DNA of 34,498 bases from Mesorhizobium norvegicum (GTDB lineage Bacteria; Pseudomonadota; Alphaproteobacteria; Rhizobiales; Rhizobiaceae): assembly GCF_004919685.1 (NCBI RefSeq), contig NZ_SMYZ01000052.1, positions 1 through 34,498 on the forward strand, read 5' to 3'. Shown piece after piece: positions 1 through 7,548 of this stretch. The position numbers were made by a program, and so were the translations under genes. How positions within the stretch are numbered: the first letter of the stretch is position 1; each line of letters begins with the position of its first letter. The notes beneath the pieces are model-generated. The model made no database searches. It worked only from the letters and a program-made list of their open reading frames with translations, and had not been told where the DNA came from.

Positions 1-1223
1 CGGCGACCGGCGCGCGCGCCACGCCGATCTACCAGACGACCTCCTTCGTCTTCGATGATGCCGACCATGCCGCCTCGCTGTTCGGGCTGAAGGCCTTCGG
101 CAACATCTACACCCGCATCATGAACCCGACGCAGGCGGTGCTGGAAGAGCGCATGGCGGCCCTTGAAGGCGGCACGGCGGCACTCGCGGTCGCCTCCGGC
201 CATGCCGCGCAGGTGATCGTGTTCCACAATCTGATGCAGCCGGGTGACAATTTCGTCGCCGCCAACAAGCTCTATGGCGGTTCGATCAATCAGTTCGGCC
301 ATGCCTTCAAGAATTATGGCTGGGAGGTGCGCTGGGCCGACACCAATGACATCTCGACCTTCGAAAGCCAGATCGACGACAGGACCAAGGCGATCTTCAT
401 CGAGAGCCTCGCCAATCCGGGCGGCACCTTCGTCGACATCGAGAAGATCGCCGACATCGCGCGCAGGCACGGCCTGCCGCTGATCGTCGACAACACGCTG
501 GCCTCACCCTACCTGATCAGGCCGATCGAGCACGGCGCCGACATCGTCGTGCATTCGCTGACCAAGTTCATCGGCGGCCATGGCAATTCGATCGGCGGCG
601 CCATCGTCGACGGCGGCACCTTCGACTGGTCGAAGTCGGGCAAGTACCCGATGCTGTCGGAGCCGCGCCCCGAATATGGCGGCCTCGTTCTGCACGAAAC
701 CTTCGGCAATTTCGCTTTCGCCATTGCCGCGCGCGTGCTCGGCCTGCGCGATCTCGGCCCGGCGATCTCGCCGTTCAACGCCTTCCTCATCCTGACCGGC
801 CTGGAAACCTTGCCGCTGCGCATGCAGCGCCACTGCGACAACGCCGTGACGGTCGCTGCCTGGCTGTCCAATCACCCCAAGGTTGCCTCGGTGAACTACC
901 CCGGCCTGCCCAGCGACAAGAACAATGCGCTGCAGAAGAAGTACTCGCCACTTGGCGCGGGCGCCGTGTTCACCTTCGCGCTGAAGGGCGGCTATGACGC
1001 CGGCGTGAAATTCGTCGAGGCGCTCGAACTGTTCTCGCACTTGGCCAATGTCGGCGACACCAAGTCGCTGGTCATCCACCCGGCCTCGACCACGCACCGC
1101 CAGCTTTCCGACGAGCAGAAGGTCAAGGCCGGGGCAGGACCGGACACGGTGCGGCTGTCCATCGGCATCGAGGACGTCAACGACATCGTCGCCGACCTCG
1201 AACAGGCGCTTGCCAAGGTCTGA
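1..1223 (+). CDS. metZ: O-acetylhomoserine sulfhydrylase / aminocarboxypropyltransferase (5' end outside window)
   Basis: PLP-dependent Cys/Met metabolism enzyme that makes homocysteine (or methionine) from O-acetyl- or O-succinyl-homoserine and sulfide, in the cytoplasm. The reading frame is open from base 3, giving about 406 visible residues; the family is about 425 long, so only some 20 N-terminal residues are missing. The start of the visible part carries the family's YQTTSF segment, followed by the YTRIMNPTQ region. The Schiff-base lysine lies in the motif HSLTKFIGGHG, at about visible residue 188, and the C-terminal SIGIED segment is present. The gene ends with TGA at 1221-1223 and is followed by a GC-rich hairpin. 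The choice between metY (acetyl substrate) and metZ (succinyl substrate) cannot be made from the fold alone. The family is certain; the symbol is tentative. Confidence 0.9.
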   Translation, partial: ATGARATPIYQTTSFVFDDADHAASLFGLKAFGNIYTRIMNPTQAVLEERMAALEGGTAALAVASGHAAQVIVFHNLMQPGDNFVAANKLYGGSINQFGHAFKNYGWEVRWADTNDISTFESQIDDRTKAIFIESLANPGGTFVDIEKIADIARRHGLPLIVDNTLASPYLIRPIEHGADIVVHSLTKFIGGHGNSIGGAIVDGGTFDWSKSGKYPMLSEPRPEYGGLVLHETFGNFAFAIAARVLGLRDLGPAISPFNAFLILTGLETLPLRMQRHCDNAVTVAAWLSNHPKVASVNYPGLPSDKNNALQKKYSPLGAGAVFTFALKGGYDAGVKFVEALELFSHLANVGDTKSLVIHPASTTHRQLSDEQKVKAGAGPDTVRLSIGIEDVNDIVADLEQALAKV

Positions 1224-1579
1224 GCGCGTTACCCTCCCCCTGCGTGGGGAGGGCATAGCGATATCGGAAAGAGGCCATTCTTGTCGCGGTCGACGCCGGC
1301 ATAGAATCAAGCATTTGTTGTCAGCAGACGGCGTGCGAGGTCTGAGACAAGGGAAATCGAACGCGGCACCGCCATCTCCCGCTGGCCTTGAAAACCACGT
1401 CCGGCTCCTCCACCTAACACGCAATGAGCGCACAACTTTCCGAATGAGGAAGCGCCGGCAGATGAGTCTGCTAGCCACCAGCAATTCAACAGCGCATCGC
1501 GATGCTGACCATCGTTTTGGCCGGCAGCGTTAACAACAGAGCGTCTTCCTCTTCGTTGTCAGATGAAGGGAGATACACA
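1224..1579. other. Intergenic region between the sulfhydrylase and formate dehydrogenase genes
   Basis: About 356 bases without a convincing gene. A perfect 8-bp GC-rich hairpin sits just after the sulfhydrylase stop (1232-1253). The remainder presumably holds the formate dehydrogenase promoter, but I see no clear -35/-10 pair. Short open frames across it have no recognisable protein features and no good ribosome-binding sites. Confidence 0.6.
1232..1253. terminator. GC-rich hairpin after the sulfhydrylase gene
   Basis: Arms CCCTCCCC (1232-1239) and GGGGAGGG (1246-1253) pair perfectly around a 6-nt loop, 8 nt after the stop codon. No T-run follows on either strand, so it may be a Rho-assisted terminator, an RNA 3' stabiliser, or a copy of the CCCTCCCC/GGGGAGGG palindrome common between rhizobial genes. 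Confidence 0.4.
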
Positions 1580-2785
1580 ATGGCAAAGGTCGTTTGCGTC
1601 CTCTATGACGATCCGGTCGACGGTTATCCGACAAAATATGCGCGCGATGGCTTGCCGAAGCTCGACCGCTATCCCGGCGGCCAGACACTTCCCACGCCGA
1701 AGGCCGTCAACTTTGAACCGGGGGTCTTGCTCGGTAGCGTGTCGGGCGAACTCGGCCTGAGGAAATTTCTCGAAAGCACGGGCCACAGCTTGGTAGTGAC
1801 CTCGGACAAGGACGGTCCCGACAGTATTTTTGAACGCGAGCTCGTTGACGCCGAAATCGTGATCTCGCAGCCGTTCTGGCCGGCATATCTGACTGAAGAA
1901 CGAATAGCCAAGGCAAGCAGACTGAAGCTTGCGATCACCGCCGGCATCGGATCCGATCATGTCGATCTTCAGGCCGCCATGGACCGCGGCATCACGGTCG
2001 CCGAGGTGACTTACTGCAATTCGATCAGCGTGTCCGAGCATGTGATCATGATGATCCTGGGGCTCGTGCGCAACTACATCCCGTCCTACCAGTGGGTCGT
2101 GAAAGGCGGCTGGAATATCGCCGACTGCGTCGCACGCTCCTACGATATCGAGGGAATGCAGATCGGAACCGTCGGTGCCGGCCGGATCGGCAGCGCGGTG
2201 CTGCGCCGGCTGAAGCCGTTCGACGTCAAGTTGCACTACACCGATCGCCACCGCCTGCCTGAGGCGGTCGAGAAAGAACTTGGCGTCACCTTCCACCAGG
2301 ACCCCGCATCCATGGTCGGCGTCTGCGACGTGGTCACGATCAATGCACCTCTGCATCCGGAGACGGAAAACCTCTTTGACGAGACGATGATCGCCAGGAT
2401 GAAACGCGGCGCCTATCTGGTGAACACGGCGCGCGGCAAGATCTGCAATCGTGACGCCATCGCCCGCGCGCTGGAGAGTGGCCAACTCGCTGGCTATGCC
2501 GGTGACGTCTGGTTCCCGCAGCCGGCTCCCAAGGACCATCCGTGGCGATCGATGCCGCATCACGGCATGACGCCGCACATCTCAGGATCGTCGCTCTCCG
2601 CCCAGGCGCGCTACGCCGCGGGCACCCGCGAAATTCTGGAATGCTGGTTCGAAGGCCGGCCGATCCGTGAGGAATATCTGATCGTCGATGGCGGCAAGCT
2701 CGCCGGCGCCGGCGCTCATTCCTACAGCGCCGGCGACGCCACCCGCGGTTCGGAAGAGGCGGCACGCTTCACGCGGCGAGTATGA
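1580..2785 (+). CDS. fdh: NAD-dependent formate dehydrogenase
   Basis: Oxidises formate to CO2 with NAD+ as acceptor; soluble, metal-free D-2-hydroxyacid dehydrogenase fold. The 401-residue product has the same length as the well-studied Pseudomonas sp. 101 enzyme and closely resembles it from memory, including the MAKVVCVLYDDP start, the YPGGQTLPTPKA segment and the GSEEAARF tail. The NAD-binding glycine motif is GTVGAGRIG. Key residues are visible: Arg285 in NTARGK (Arg284 in the Pseudomonas numbering), the Gln in WFPQPAP and the His in TPHISG. I chose the ATG at 1580, preceded by GAAGGGAG, over the in-frame ATG at 1502, which adds 26 unconserved residues. No other formate or C1 gene is adjacent, so it may act as a stand-alone NADH source or detoxify formate. 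Confidence 0.95.
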   Translation: MAKVVCVLYDDPVDGYPTKYARDGLPKLDRYPGGQTLPTPKAVNFEPGVLLGSVSGELGLRKFLESTGHSLVVTSDKDGPDSIFERELVDAEIVISQPFWPAYLTEERIAKASRLKLAITAGIGSDHVDLQAAMDRGITVAEVTYCNSISVSEHVIMMILGLVRNYIPSYQWVVKGGWNIADCVARSYDIEGMQIGTVGAGRIGSAVLRRLKPFDVKLHYTDRHRLPEAVEKELGVTFHQDPASMVGVCDVVTINAPLHPETENLFDETMIARMKRGAYLVNTARGKICNRDAIARALESGQLAGYAGDVWFPQPAPKDHPWRSMPHHGMTPHISGSSLSAQARYAAGTREILECWFEGRPIREEYLIVDGGKLAGAGAHSYSAGDATRGSEEAARFTRRV

Positions 2786-2842
2786 TCTACATACGACACA
2801 GTGAGGTGCGTTCCGAACGCCACAGATTTCTAGCTGGAGCCT

Positions 2843-2874
2843 CCTGAAATCGATCCGATTTTCGGGGTTGTGCG
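2843..2874 (+). repeat. Partial copy of the mosaic intergenic repeat (GATTTTCGGGG/TGCGC module)
   Basis: The imperfect palindrome around GAAATCGATCCGATTTTCGG followed by a TGCGC end resembles the second module of the larger repeat after lon (12535-12567). It lies upstream of the cupin gene and contains a GTG at 2870 that could be mistaken for that gene's start. Confidence 0.5.
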
Positions 2875-2929
2875 CTTGACGACCTTCCTCACAAAGGGGG
2901 ACGGTAAGCCCGCTACAACGGAGCCTTTC

Positions 2930-3280
2930 ATGAGCGCAGCGACTTTCCTTTCCCTCGACGCCAACAGCGTCGAGGCCGAGCCTAGCGCGCCTGCGCCGGA
3001 TCGCCTGATTTCAGGTGATCCGAAGTTCCGCACCTGGAACGTCGAGGAGCGGGAGGGCGGCCTCTATGCCGGCATCTGGGAATCGACGCCGGGCAAATGG
3101 CGCATCGTCTATGACGAGTGGGAGTTCTGCCACATCCTGTCCGGCGTTTCGGTGATCGCGGAGGACGGTGGGCAAGCGCGCACCGTCAAGACCGGCGACA
3201 GTTTTGTGCTGAGGCCCGGCTTCAAGGGCAGCTGGGAAGTGCTTGAAACGACTCGCAAGGAGTATGTGATCAAGCTGTAA
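2930..3280 (+). CDS. Small cupin-domain protein (DUF861 / ureidoglycine aminohydrolase-like cupin)
   Basis: A single cupin barrel of 116 residues. Features typical of the small DUF861 cupins are a WRIVYDEWEFCHILSG strand pair, a V.TGDSFVLRPGF segment and a WEV.E..RK.YV end. Members bind small molecules or metals; most have no known reaction, and the canonical cupin metal histidines are mostly absent here. I chose the ATG at 2930 (upstream CGGAGC) because the longer in-frame GTG start at 2870 lies inside a repeat element. It is transcribed in the same direction as formate dehydrogenase, 144 bases downstream, but no functional tie is evident. The family is fairly certain; the function is unknown. 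Confidence 0.8.
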   Translation: MSAATFLSLDANSVEAEPSAPAPDRLISGDPKFRTWNVEEREGGLYAGIWESTPGKWRIVYDEWEFCHILSGVSVIAEDGGQARTVKTGDSFVLRPGFKGSWEVLETTRKEYVIKL

Positions 3281-3357
3281 TGCATGTCGCCCAAAAGTGG
3301 CCCGGTTTTGGGAGAACGACATGCATAGAAACAAGGAGCTAAAGCGCGTCGCGCTTT
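3280..3357. repeat. Mesorhizobium-type palindromic intergenic repeat
   Basis: Two palindromes in tandem. The first has outer arms ATGCATGTCG (3280-3289) and CGACATGCAT (3317-3326), with inner CCCAAAA/TTTTGGG pairing. The second is AAAGCGC-GTC-GCGCTTT (3341-3357). The first arm begins at the last base of the cupin stop codon. I recognise this two-part layout as a dispersed element frequent between rhizobial genes. It lies between convergent genes, where the hairpins could help end transcription. Confidence 0.7.
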
Positions 3358-3373
3358 AGGCGTCGAGAACGGA

Positions 3374-4099
3374 TCAGATGACCCGATCGATATCGCTGTC
3401 TGAAAATCCGTATCGCGCCATCATCTGCCGGTGCCAGTCGCTGCCCAGCAACTCTTCAAGGCAGGAATCGATACGCCGGAGCAGGGCGCTGTTGCCCTTG
3501 GCGATCGCGAAGGCACCTGCCGACGGCTGCTTTTCAACCGGGGGAACCTCGACTAGCCCAAGCGGCATTTCGGGCCACTGGGTCAGATAGCCTCGATGCG
3601 CCATCGCGACGCTGGCATAGGCGTGCACCATGCCGTTGGCCACTGCGCCGGCCGCATCCGCCTGCGTTGCAAACATCCTGGCCTGCTCAGGCGCGATTCC
3701 GTTGTGCAACGCCGTAAGATGCTGAACCTGACCGGTTATGACGCCAATCAACGCCGTCCGGTCCGCGGCAATGGATTGGTAGCCGCGAAACCCGCGCGGA
3801 TTATCTTTCGCGACCAGCAACCCGTCCTGCAACGCCCAGATCGGCCGTGTGAAGTCGACAAGCTGCCTGCGCTCTTCGGAAACGAACAGGCCGGTCGTCA
3901 TGGTCCAGCGGCCCTCGATCAATCCTGGCAGCAAGTCAGCGAATTCGGTTTCGATCGGCTCGAAGCTCGCCAATCCGAGCATGTCACCGAGGCGGCGCGC
4001 AAGCTCGACGTCACAGCCGGAAACCTCGCCCGATGCGCCGATGAAGCAGAATGGCGGCTCTTCCAGGAAGGCGAATTTCAACTCGGTTATGTCAGGCAA
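3374..4099 (-). CDS. Family 3 solute-binding-protein-like protein without a signal peptide
   Basis: A 241-residue type 2 periplasmic-binding fold of the amino-acid (SBP_bac_3) family. Diagnostic segments are the FAFLEEPPFCFIG strand, G.DVELARRLGDMLG, the EER.....FTRPI hinge segment and a C-terminal LLGSDWHRQMMARYGF. Such proteins normally bind amino acids in the periplasm for an ABC importer, or form receptor domains. No signal peptide can be found: the only available start is the TTG at 4099 (weak AGGAC upstream) and an in-frame TAG lies 15 bases before it. No permease or ATPase is adjacent. It lies 57 bases downstream of the P450 gene on the same strand, so the two may share a transcript. 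Either it works in the cytoplasm or an export signal has been lost. Confidence 0.75.
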   Translation of the reverse strand: MPDITELKFAFLEEPPFCFIGASGEVSGCDVELARRLGDMLGLASFEPIETEFADLLPGLIEGRWTMTTGLFVSEERRQLVDFTRPIWALQDGLLVAKDNPRGFRGYQSIAADRTALIGVITGQVQHLTALHNGIAPEQARMFATQADAAGAVANGMVHAYASVAMAHRGYLTQWPEMPLGLVEVPPVEKQPSAGAFAIAKGNSALLRRIDSCLEELLGSDWHRQMMARYGFSDSDIDRVI

Positions 4100-4156
4100 A
4101 GCGTCGCCGTCCTATTTCCCCGGGAACTGTCTGAGGCAGCCCCAGGCCCGCGATCG

Positions 4157-5407
4157 TCAGAGGCCGACGGCGAGCGTTTCCAGCCCATGGAAGTGGTAAG
4201 TGTCGCGGAAGCGCGCCTCTTCGGCAAGATGCAGCTTTGGGTGCCGTTCGAACAGGGTTTTCAGCGACACCTGCAATTCGAGCCGGGCCAGCGGTGCACC
4301 GATGCAGAAATGGATGCCGGCGCCGAACGACACGTTCTTCTGGTCCGCACGATCGGGCCGGAAGGCTTGCGGTTTGGAAAAGGCGCGCGGGTCATGATTG
4401 GCCATGCCAAGCAGCAGCCCGATCGTTTCCCCCTGCTGCACGACGATGCCGGGCGAGACTTCGGTCTCCTGATAGGCGTAGCGCGTGAACATATGCAGCG
4501 GCGCGTCAAAACGCAGGCATTCCTCGACCGTTGCCGCAGTCGCTTCGGGCGAGGTGAAGAAGCGGCGCGGGTCGCCGCCCTGCGCCAGGATCGAGCGGAC
4601 GGCATTGCCGGTCTGATGCACGGTCGCTTCATGACCGGCATTGAGCAGCAGGATCGCCGAGGACACCATCTCGTCCTCCGATAGTTTCTGGCCATCCTCC
4701 TGCGCCGCGATCAGCAGCGACAACAGGTCGTCGCCGGGGTTCTTGCGCCGCTCGGTGACGTAGCCGCGCAGAAAATCAGCGAATTCGCCCGCCGCGCGGT
4801 TGGCCGTCTCCTCGGTTTCGCGCGTGCGGCCGTGCATGTACATGGCGACCATCTGGTGCGACCAGTCGAGCAGTTGCGGCCCCATTTCGACCGGCACGCC
4901 GAGCATTTCGGCAATGATGGTGATCGGCAGCGGCGCCGCGAAGGCCGGCAGCAGGTCGACGGCCTTGCCCGGTTCGAAACGGTCGATCAGTTCGTTGGCC
5001 AGAGCCTCGACACGCGGCCGCAGCCGTTCGACCTGGCGCGAGACGAAGGCGCGGTTGACCAGCGTTCGGAGCCTCGTGTGGACTGGAGGCTCAAGTTCCA
5101 GCATCGAATTGGCTTCGATGCCGTCGAAGGCCGTGAGATGCGTGCGATCCGCGCCGATGCCGCGGCTGTCGGGAATGCCGGCCGGGTTCTGGCGGCCGAA
5201 GCGGCGGTCGCGCAGCAGCCGGTTGACGTCATCGAAGCCGCCAAAGCACCAAAAGCCGAATTCTTCCCAGAAGAATGCATTCGATGCGCCGTGCAGAAAG
5301 GCATAGGCCTCATAAGGGTTTTGAAAAAAGGCCGGCTCGTGCGGGTCCAACCGCAGGCGGCGAGTGGCTGGATCAAAGGCCAGGGTGGGTGGCGTCAATT
5401 TGCTCAT
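4157..5407 (-). CDS. Cytochrome P450
   Basis: A 416-residue bacterial class I (soluble) P450 that would hydroxylate a small organic substrate using electrons from a ferredoxin and its reductase; neither partner gene is adjacent. Visible motifs are the I-helix oxygen-activation segment LLNAGHEAT, the K-helix ExxR (EECLR), and the haem loop FGAGIHFCIG with the axial thiolate at Cys368. The EANSMLELEPPVHTRLR B/C region is typical of CYP107-like bacterial enzymes. I chose the ATG at 5407; the frame stays open a further 49 codons upstream but that part overlaps the divergent oxidase gene and looks random. It is divergent from the FAD amine oxidase (104-base gap) and upstream of the signal-less binding protein. 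The substrate is unknown. Confidence 0.93.
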   Translation of the reverse strand: MSKLTPPTLAFDPATRRLRLDPHEPAFFQNPYEAYAFLHGASNAFFWEEFGFWCFGGFDDVNRLLRDRRFGRQNPAGIPDSRGIGADRTHLTAFDGIEANSMLELEPPVHTRLRTLVNRAFVSRQVERLRPRVEALANELIDRFEPGKAVDLLPAFAAPLPITIIAEMLGVPVEMGPQLLDWSHQMVAMYMHGRTRETEETANRAAGEFADFLRGYVTERRKNPGDDLLSLLIAAQEDGQKLSEDEMVSSAILLLNAGHEATVHQTGNAVRSILAQGGDPRRFFTSPEATAATVEECLRFDAPLHMFTRYAYQETEVSPGIVVQQGETIGLLLGMANHDPRAFSKPQAFRPDRADQKNVSFGAGIHFCIGAPLARLELQVSLKTLFERHPKLHLAEEARFRDTYHFHGLETLAVGL

Positions 5408-5511
5408 GCCAGACCAATAGCGCAGCTTGCCAGCCGGGTTCCAGACCGTATGTTGGCGCCCGCAACCCAATGCGTTGAGCCAGCCGATACGGCTGCGGAA
5501 AGTCTGATTTG

Positions 5512-6615
5512 ATGAATGTGATCGTTGTCGGCGCGGGTATTGCCGGTCTCTCAACGGCGTGGTCGCTGGTCAGGGCAGGCCACAGCGTTTCGATCGTCGA
5601 GCAGGGGCCGATCCCCAATCCACTGGCCGCGTCGGGTGACCACCATCGCATCATCCGCCGCGCCTACCGGGCCGGAACCGGCTACGGCCGGCTGATCACC
5701 GAAGCCTATCAAGCCTGGGACGAGATGTGGGCCGATCTCGGCGAAAGCCACCTCGATGCGCGCGGATTTGTCTGCATTTCGCGCGAGCCCGGCGACGAGG
5801 CCGAGGAATACCGCGAAGGCCTGGAAGAGGGCAATTTTCCTTTCGAATTGCTGGAGCCGGATGCAGCCGTGAAGCGCTGGCCGTTCCTGGAAGCTGGCTC
5901 ATTCCGCTACGCTTATTTTTCGACCGAAGGCGGCGCGCTGCATTGCCGCAAGATCGCCTCCGGCCTGGCAAAGTGGCTGCGCGCCAACGGCGCCAATGTC
6001 TACGAACACAGCAAGGTTACCGCTATCGACGCTGAGGCCGGTCACATCGTGCTCGAAAGCGGCGAGACGATGCAAGCCGACCGCATTGTCGTCACCGCCG
6101 GCGCCTGGGTGCTGAAACTGTTTCCGGAACTGGGTGGCGAGCTGAAGACCTATCGAACCGCACTCGCCTATGTCGAACCGCCGGCCGACCTCGAGGCCGC
6201 CTGGCAGGGTTCACCGGTCGTCCTCGATATCGGCGGCGCGGTAGACGGCTATGTGATCCCGCCCTCCGGCGGCGCCGGCATGAAATTTGGTTCCGGGCTG
6301 CACAGGGTGCCGACCAGCGATGCCGACTGGAACCGTCAGCCGGTGGCCGGCGAGGGCGAGGCGATCCGCAACCTGTTTTCGCCGCCGCTCGCGCGCATAG
6401 AGGAATACAAGGTGACCGAGGTGGTCACCTGCGCTTACACTTTCACCGCCGACGAGAAATTCATGGCGCATGAAAAAGGCAAGTGCCTGATCGTCTCGGC
6501 CTGCTCCGGCCACGGCTACAAGTTCGGCGCGGCGGTCGGCCGGCGCGTTGCCGTCTGCGTCGGCAATAGCGATATCGTCGGCCTCAAGGCATGGCTCAGA
6601 GCTGAGGTGGCCTAA
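5512..6615 (+). CDS. FAD-dependent amine oxidase of the sarcosine oxidase / N-methyltryptophan oxidase family
   Basis: A 367-residue DAO-fold flavoenzyme that oxidises a secondary or N-methyl amine (sarcosine-like or N-methyl amino acid) to an imine, with H2O2 as product. The N-terminal Rossmann motif GAGIAG is at residues 7-12 and is followed by the FAD-ribose acidic residue in VSIVEQG. The family's covalent-flavin cysteine is visible at Cys307 in VTCAYTFTAD, and the near C-terminal CSGHGYKFG loop is the usual FAD-contact segment. I chose the ATG at 5512, since an in-frame TTG at 5509 immediately precedes it; GGAAAG lies upstream. The length matches monomeric sarcosine oxidase (about 390) and MTOX (about 372). 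The divergent neighbour P450 and the amino-acid-binding-like gene hint at metabolism of an amine. Substrate specificity cannot be read from the sequence. Confidence 0.88.
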   Translation: MNVIVVGAGIAGLSTAWSLVRAGHSVSIVEQGPIPNPLAASGDHHRIIRRAYRAGTGYGRLITEAYQAWDEMWADLGESHLDARGFVCISREPGDEAEEYREGLEEGNFPFELLEPDAAVKRWPFLEAGSFRYAYFSTEGGALHCRKIASGLAKWLRANGANVYEHSKVTAIDAEAGHIVLESGETMQADRIVVTAGAWVLKLFPELGGELKTYRTALAYVEPPADLEAAWQGSPVVLDIGGAVDGYVIPPSGGAGMKFGSGLHRVPTSDADWNRQPVAGEGEAIRNLFSPPLARIEEYKVTEVVTCAYTFTADEKFMAHEKGKCLIVSACSGHGYKFGAAVGRRVAVCVGNSDIVGLKAWLRAEVA

Positions 6616-6628
6616 GCGCTTTCCGAGC

Positions 6629-7219
6629 CTAATCCTGGCAATGCCTCGGAATATGCACGCGCCGCCAGCCTGAAGACCCTTCGCGGACCAGCACGCGGCG
6701 CGCCACGGTCTGATACGAGGCGGGAACATCGATGACGCGCCTTTGTTCCTGCTGCACCAGCACCTCCTCGGCGATGCTGTCGTACTGCGCCGGGATGACG
6801 ACACGGCGCGTGCGTTCTGGCTGGATCACGACGGTTTCGGCGACGGGCTCATAGCGCGCCTTGTGCCAGATCTTGCACAGCACCTTGCGGCCATGGATGA
6901 CGCGCCATTCCCAGGAATAGCCGCCGCCATCGACGCGGACCGTATGATAGACGGTGCGGGTGACGGCGGGCACGACCTCGTAGGTCACCTGTGCCGGAAC
7001 GGTCATCACCACGCGTTCGCGGGTGCCGTAGATGGCGGGGACATAGTCGACCTGTTGGCCGGGCGGGCTGACCAGCACGTCTTCATAGACAGTGTCGTAG
7101 ACGGCAGGCGTTCGGACGGGTTCATAGCATTCGATGGCGCGGCCGCCGGCGGCCGTCTGCGAAATCGTGCCGAGCATGGTCAGCCCGGCAATGGCGAAGC
7201 ATGCGGTTTTCCCAGACAT
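6629..7219 (-). CDS. Secreted protein with repeated VPA-x-Y-x-T motifs, function unknown
   Basis: A 196-residue protein with an N-terminal signal peptide (hydrophobic stretch from about residue 5 to 22, probable cleavage in the TAAGG region). The mature part is built from degenerate repeats of the form P-A-x-Y-x-T/S-x(4)-V-L/V, for example VPAIYGTRERVVM, IPAQYDSIAEEVLV and VPASYQTVARRVLV, suggesting a beta-rich solenoid-like or strand-repeat structure. Two cysteines (in IECYEP and VLCKIW) lie in the mature region and a third near the C terminus (RHCQD). I chose the ATG at 7219 because CAGGGGGAG stands just upstream; an earlier in-frame start at 7255 would mask the signal peptide. The gene is convergent with the amine oxidase (13-base gap). 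I do not recognise a named family. It is presumably periplasmic or attached to the envelope. Confidence 0.75.
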   Translation of the reverse strand: MSGKTACFAIAGLTMLGTISQTAAGGRAIECYEPVRTPAVYDTVYEDVLVSPPGQQVDYVPAIYGTRERVVMTVPAQVTYEVVPAVTRTVYHTVRVDGGGYSWEWRVIHGRKVLCKIWHKARYEPVAETVVIQPERTRRVVIPAQYDSIAEEVLVQQEQRRVIDVPASYQTVARRVLVREGSSGWRRVHIPRHCQD

Positions 7220-7548
7220 GATACTCCCCCTGTTGAACTCTACGCATAGGTTCAACGCTGAATTGTAGGGGAAGCCGCCTCGGAGAAAAGCGATTTCGGC
7301 GCATTTCGTTAAGCGATGCGGTTAAGAAATTGCTACGGTGGTGACAACACCGCCGAACGATCACGGCACAGGTCGATGAATCCCGTGAAATGTAACCTTG
7401 ATTCGACTTACCCAGATGGCTAGGAGGGGTCGGCCTTGCACAAGGATGAGCCGGCATCCTATTTACGGAACAACGATCCAGAACCGATTCTGCCCGATCT
7501 GCCAGCCTTCCCGGCGCCGGAATCCCACCGCGAGATAAGAGATAACGA
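7220..7548. other. Divergent control region between the secreted-repeat protein and clpP
   Basis: About 329 bases with no gene. It should contain promoters for both divergent genes. On the clpP side I see a CTTGCA-N17-CCTATT pair (7435-7463) and, upstream, a CTTGAT-N17-CTAGGA pair (7397-7425). No stable terminator is visible. Confidence 0.6.
7435..7463 (+). promoter_or_regulatory. Candidate RpoH (sigma-32) promoter of clpP
   Basis: The -35 CTTGCA (7435-7440) and -10 CCTATT (7458-7463) are separated by 17 bases and resemble the alphaproteobacterial heat-shock consensus (CTTG, then CYTATNT). This is about 90 bases before the clpP start. A second, more vegetative-looking pair lies at 7397-7425 (CTTGAT-N17-CTAGGA). 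Confidence 0.5.
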
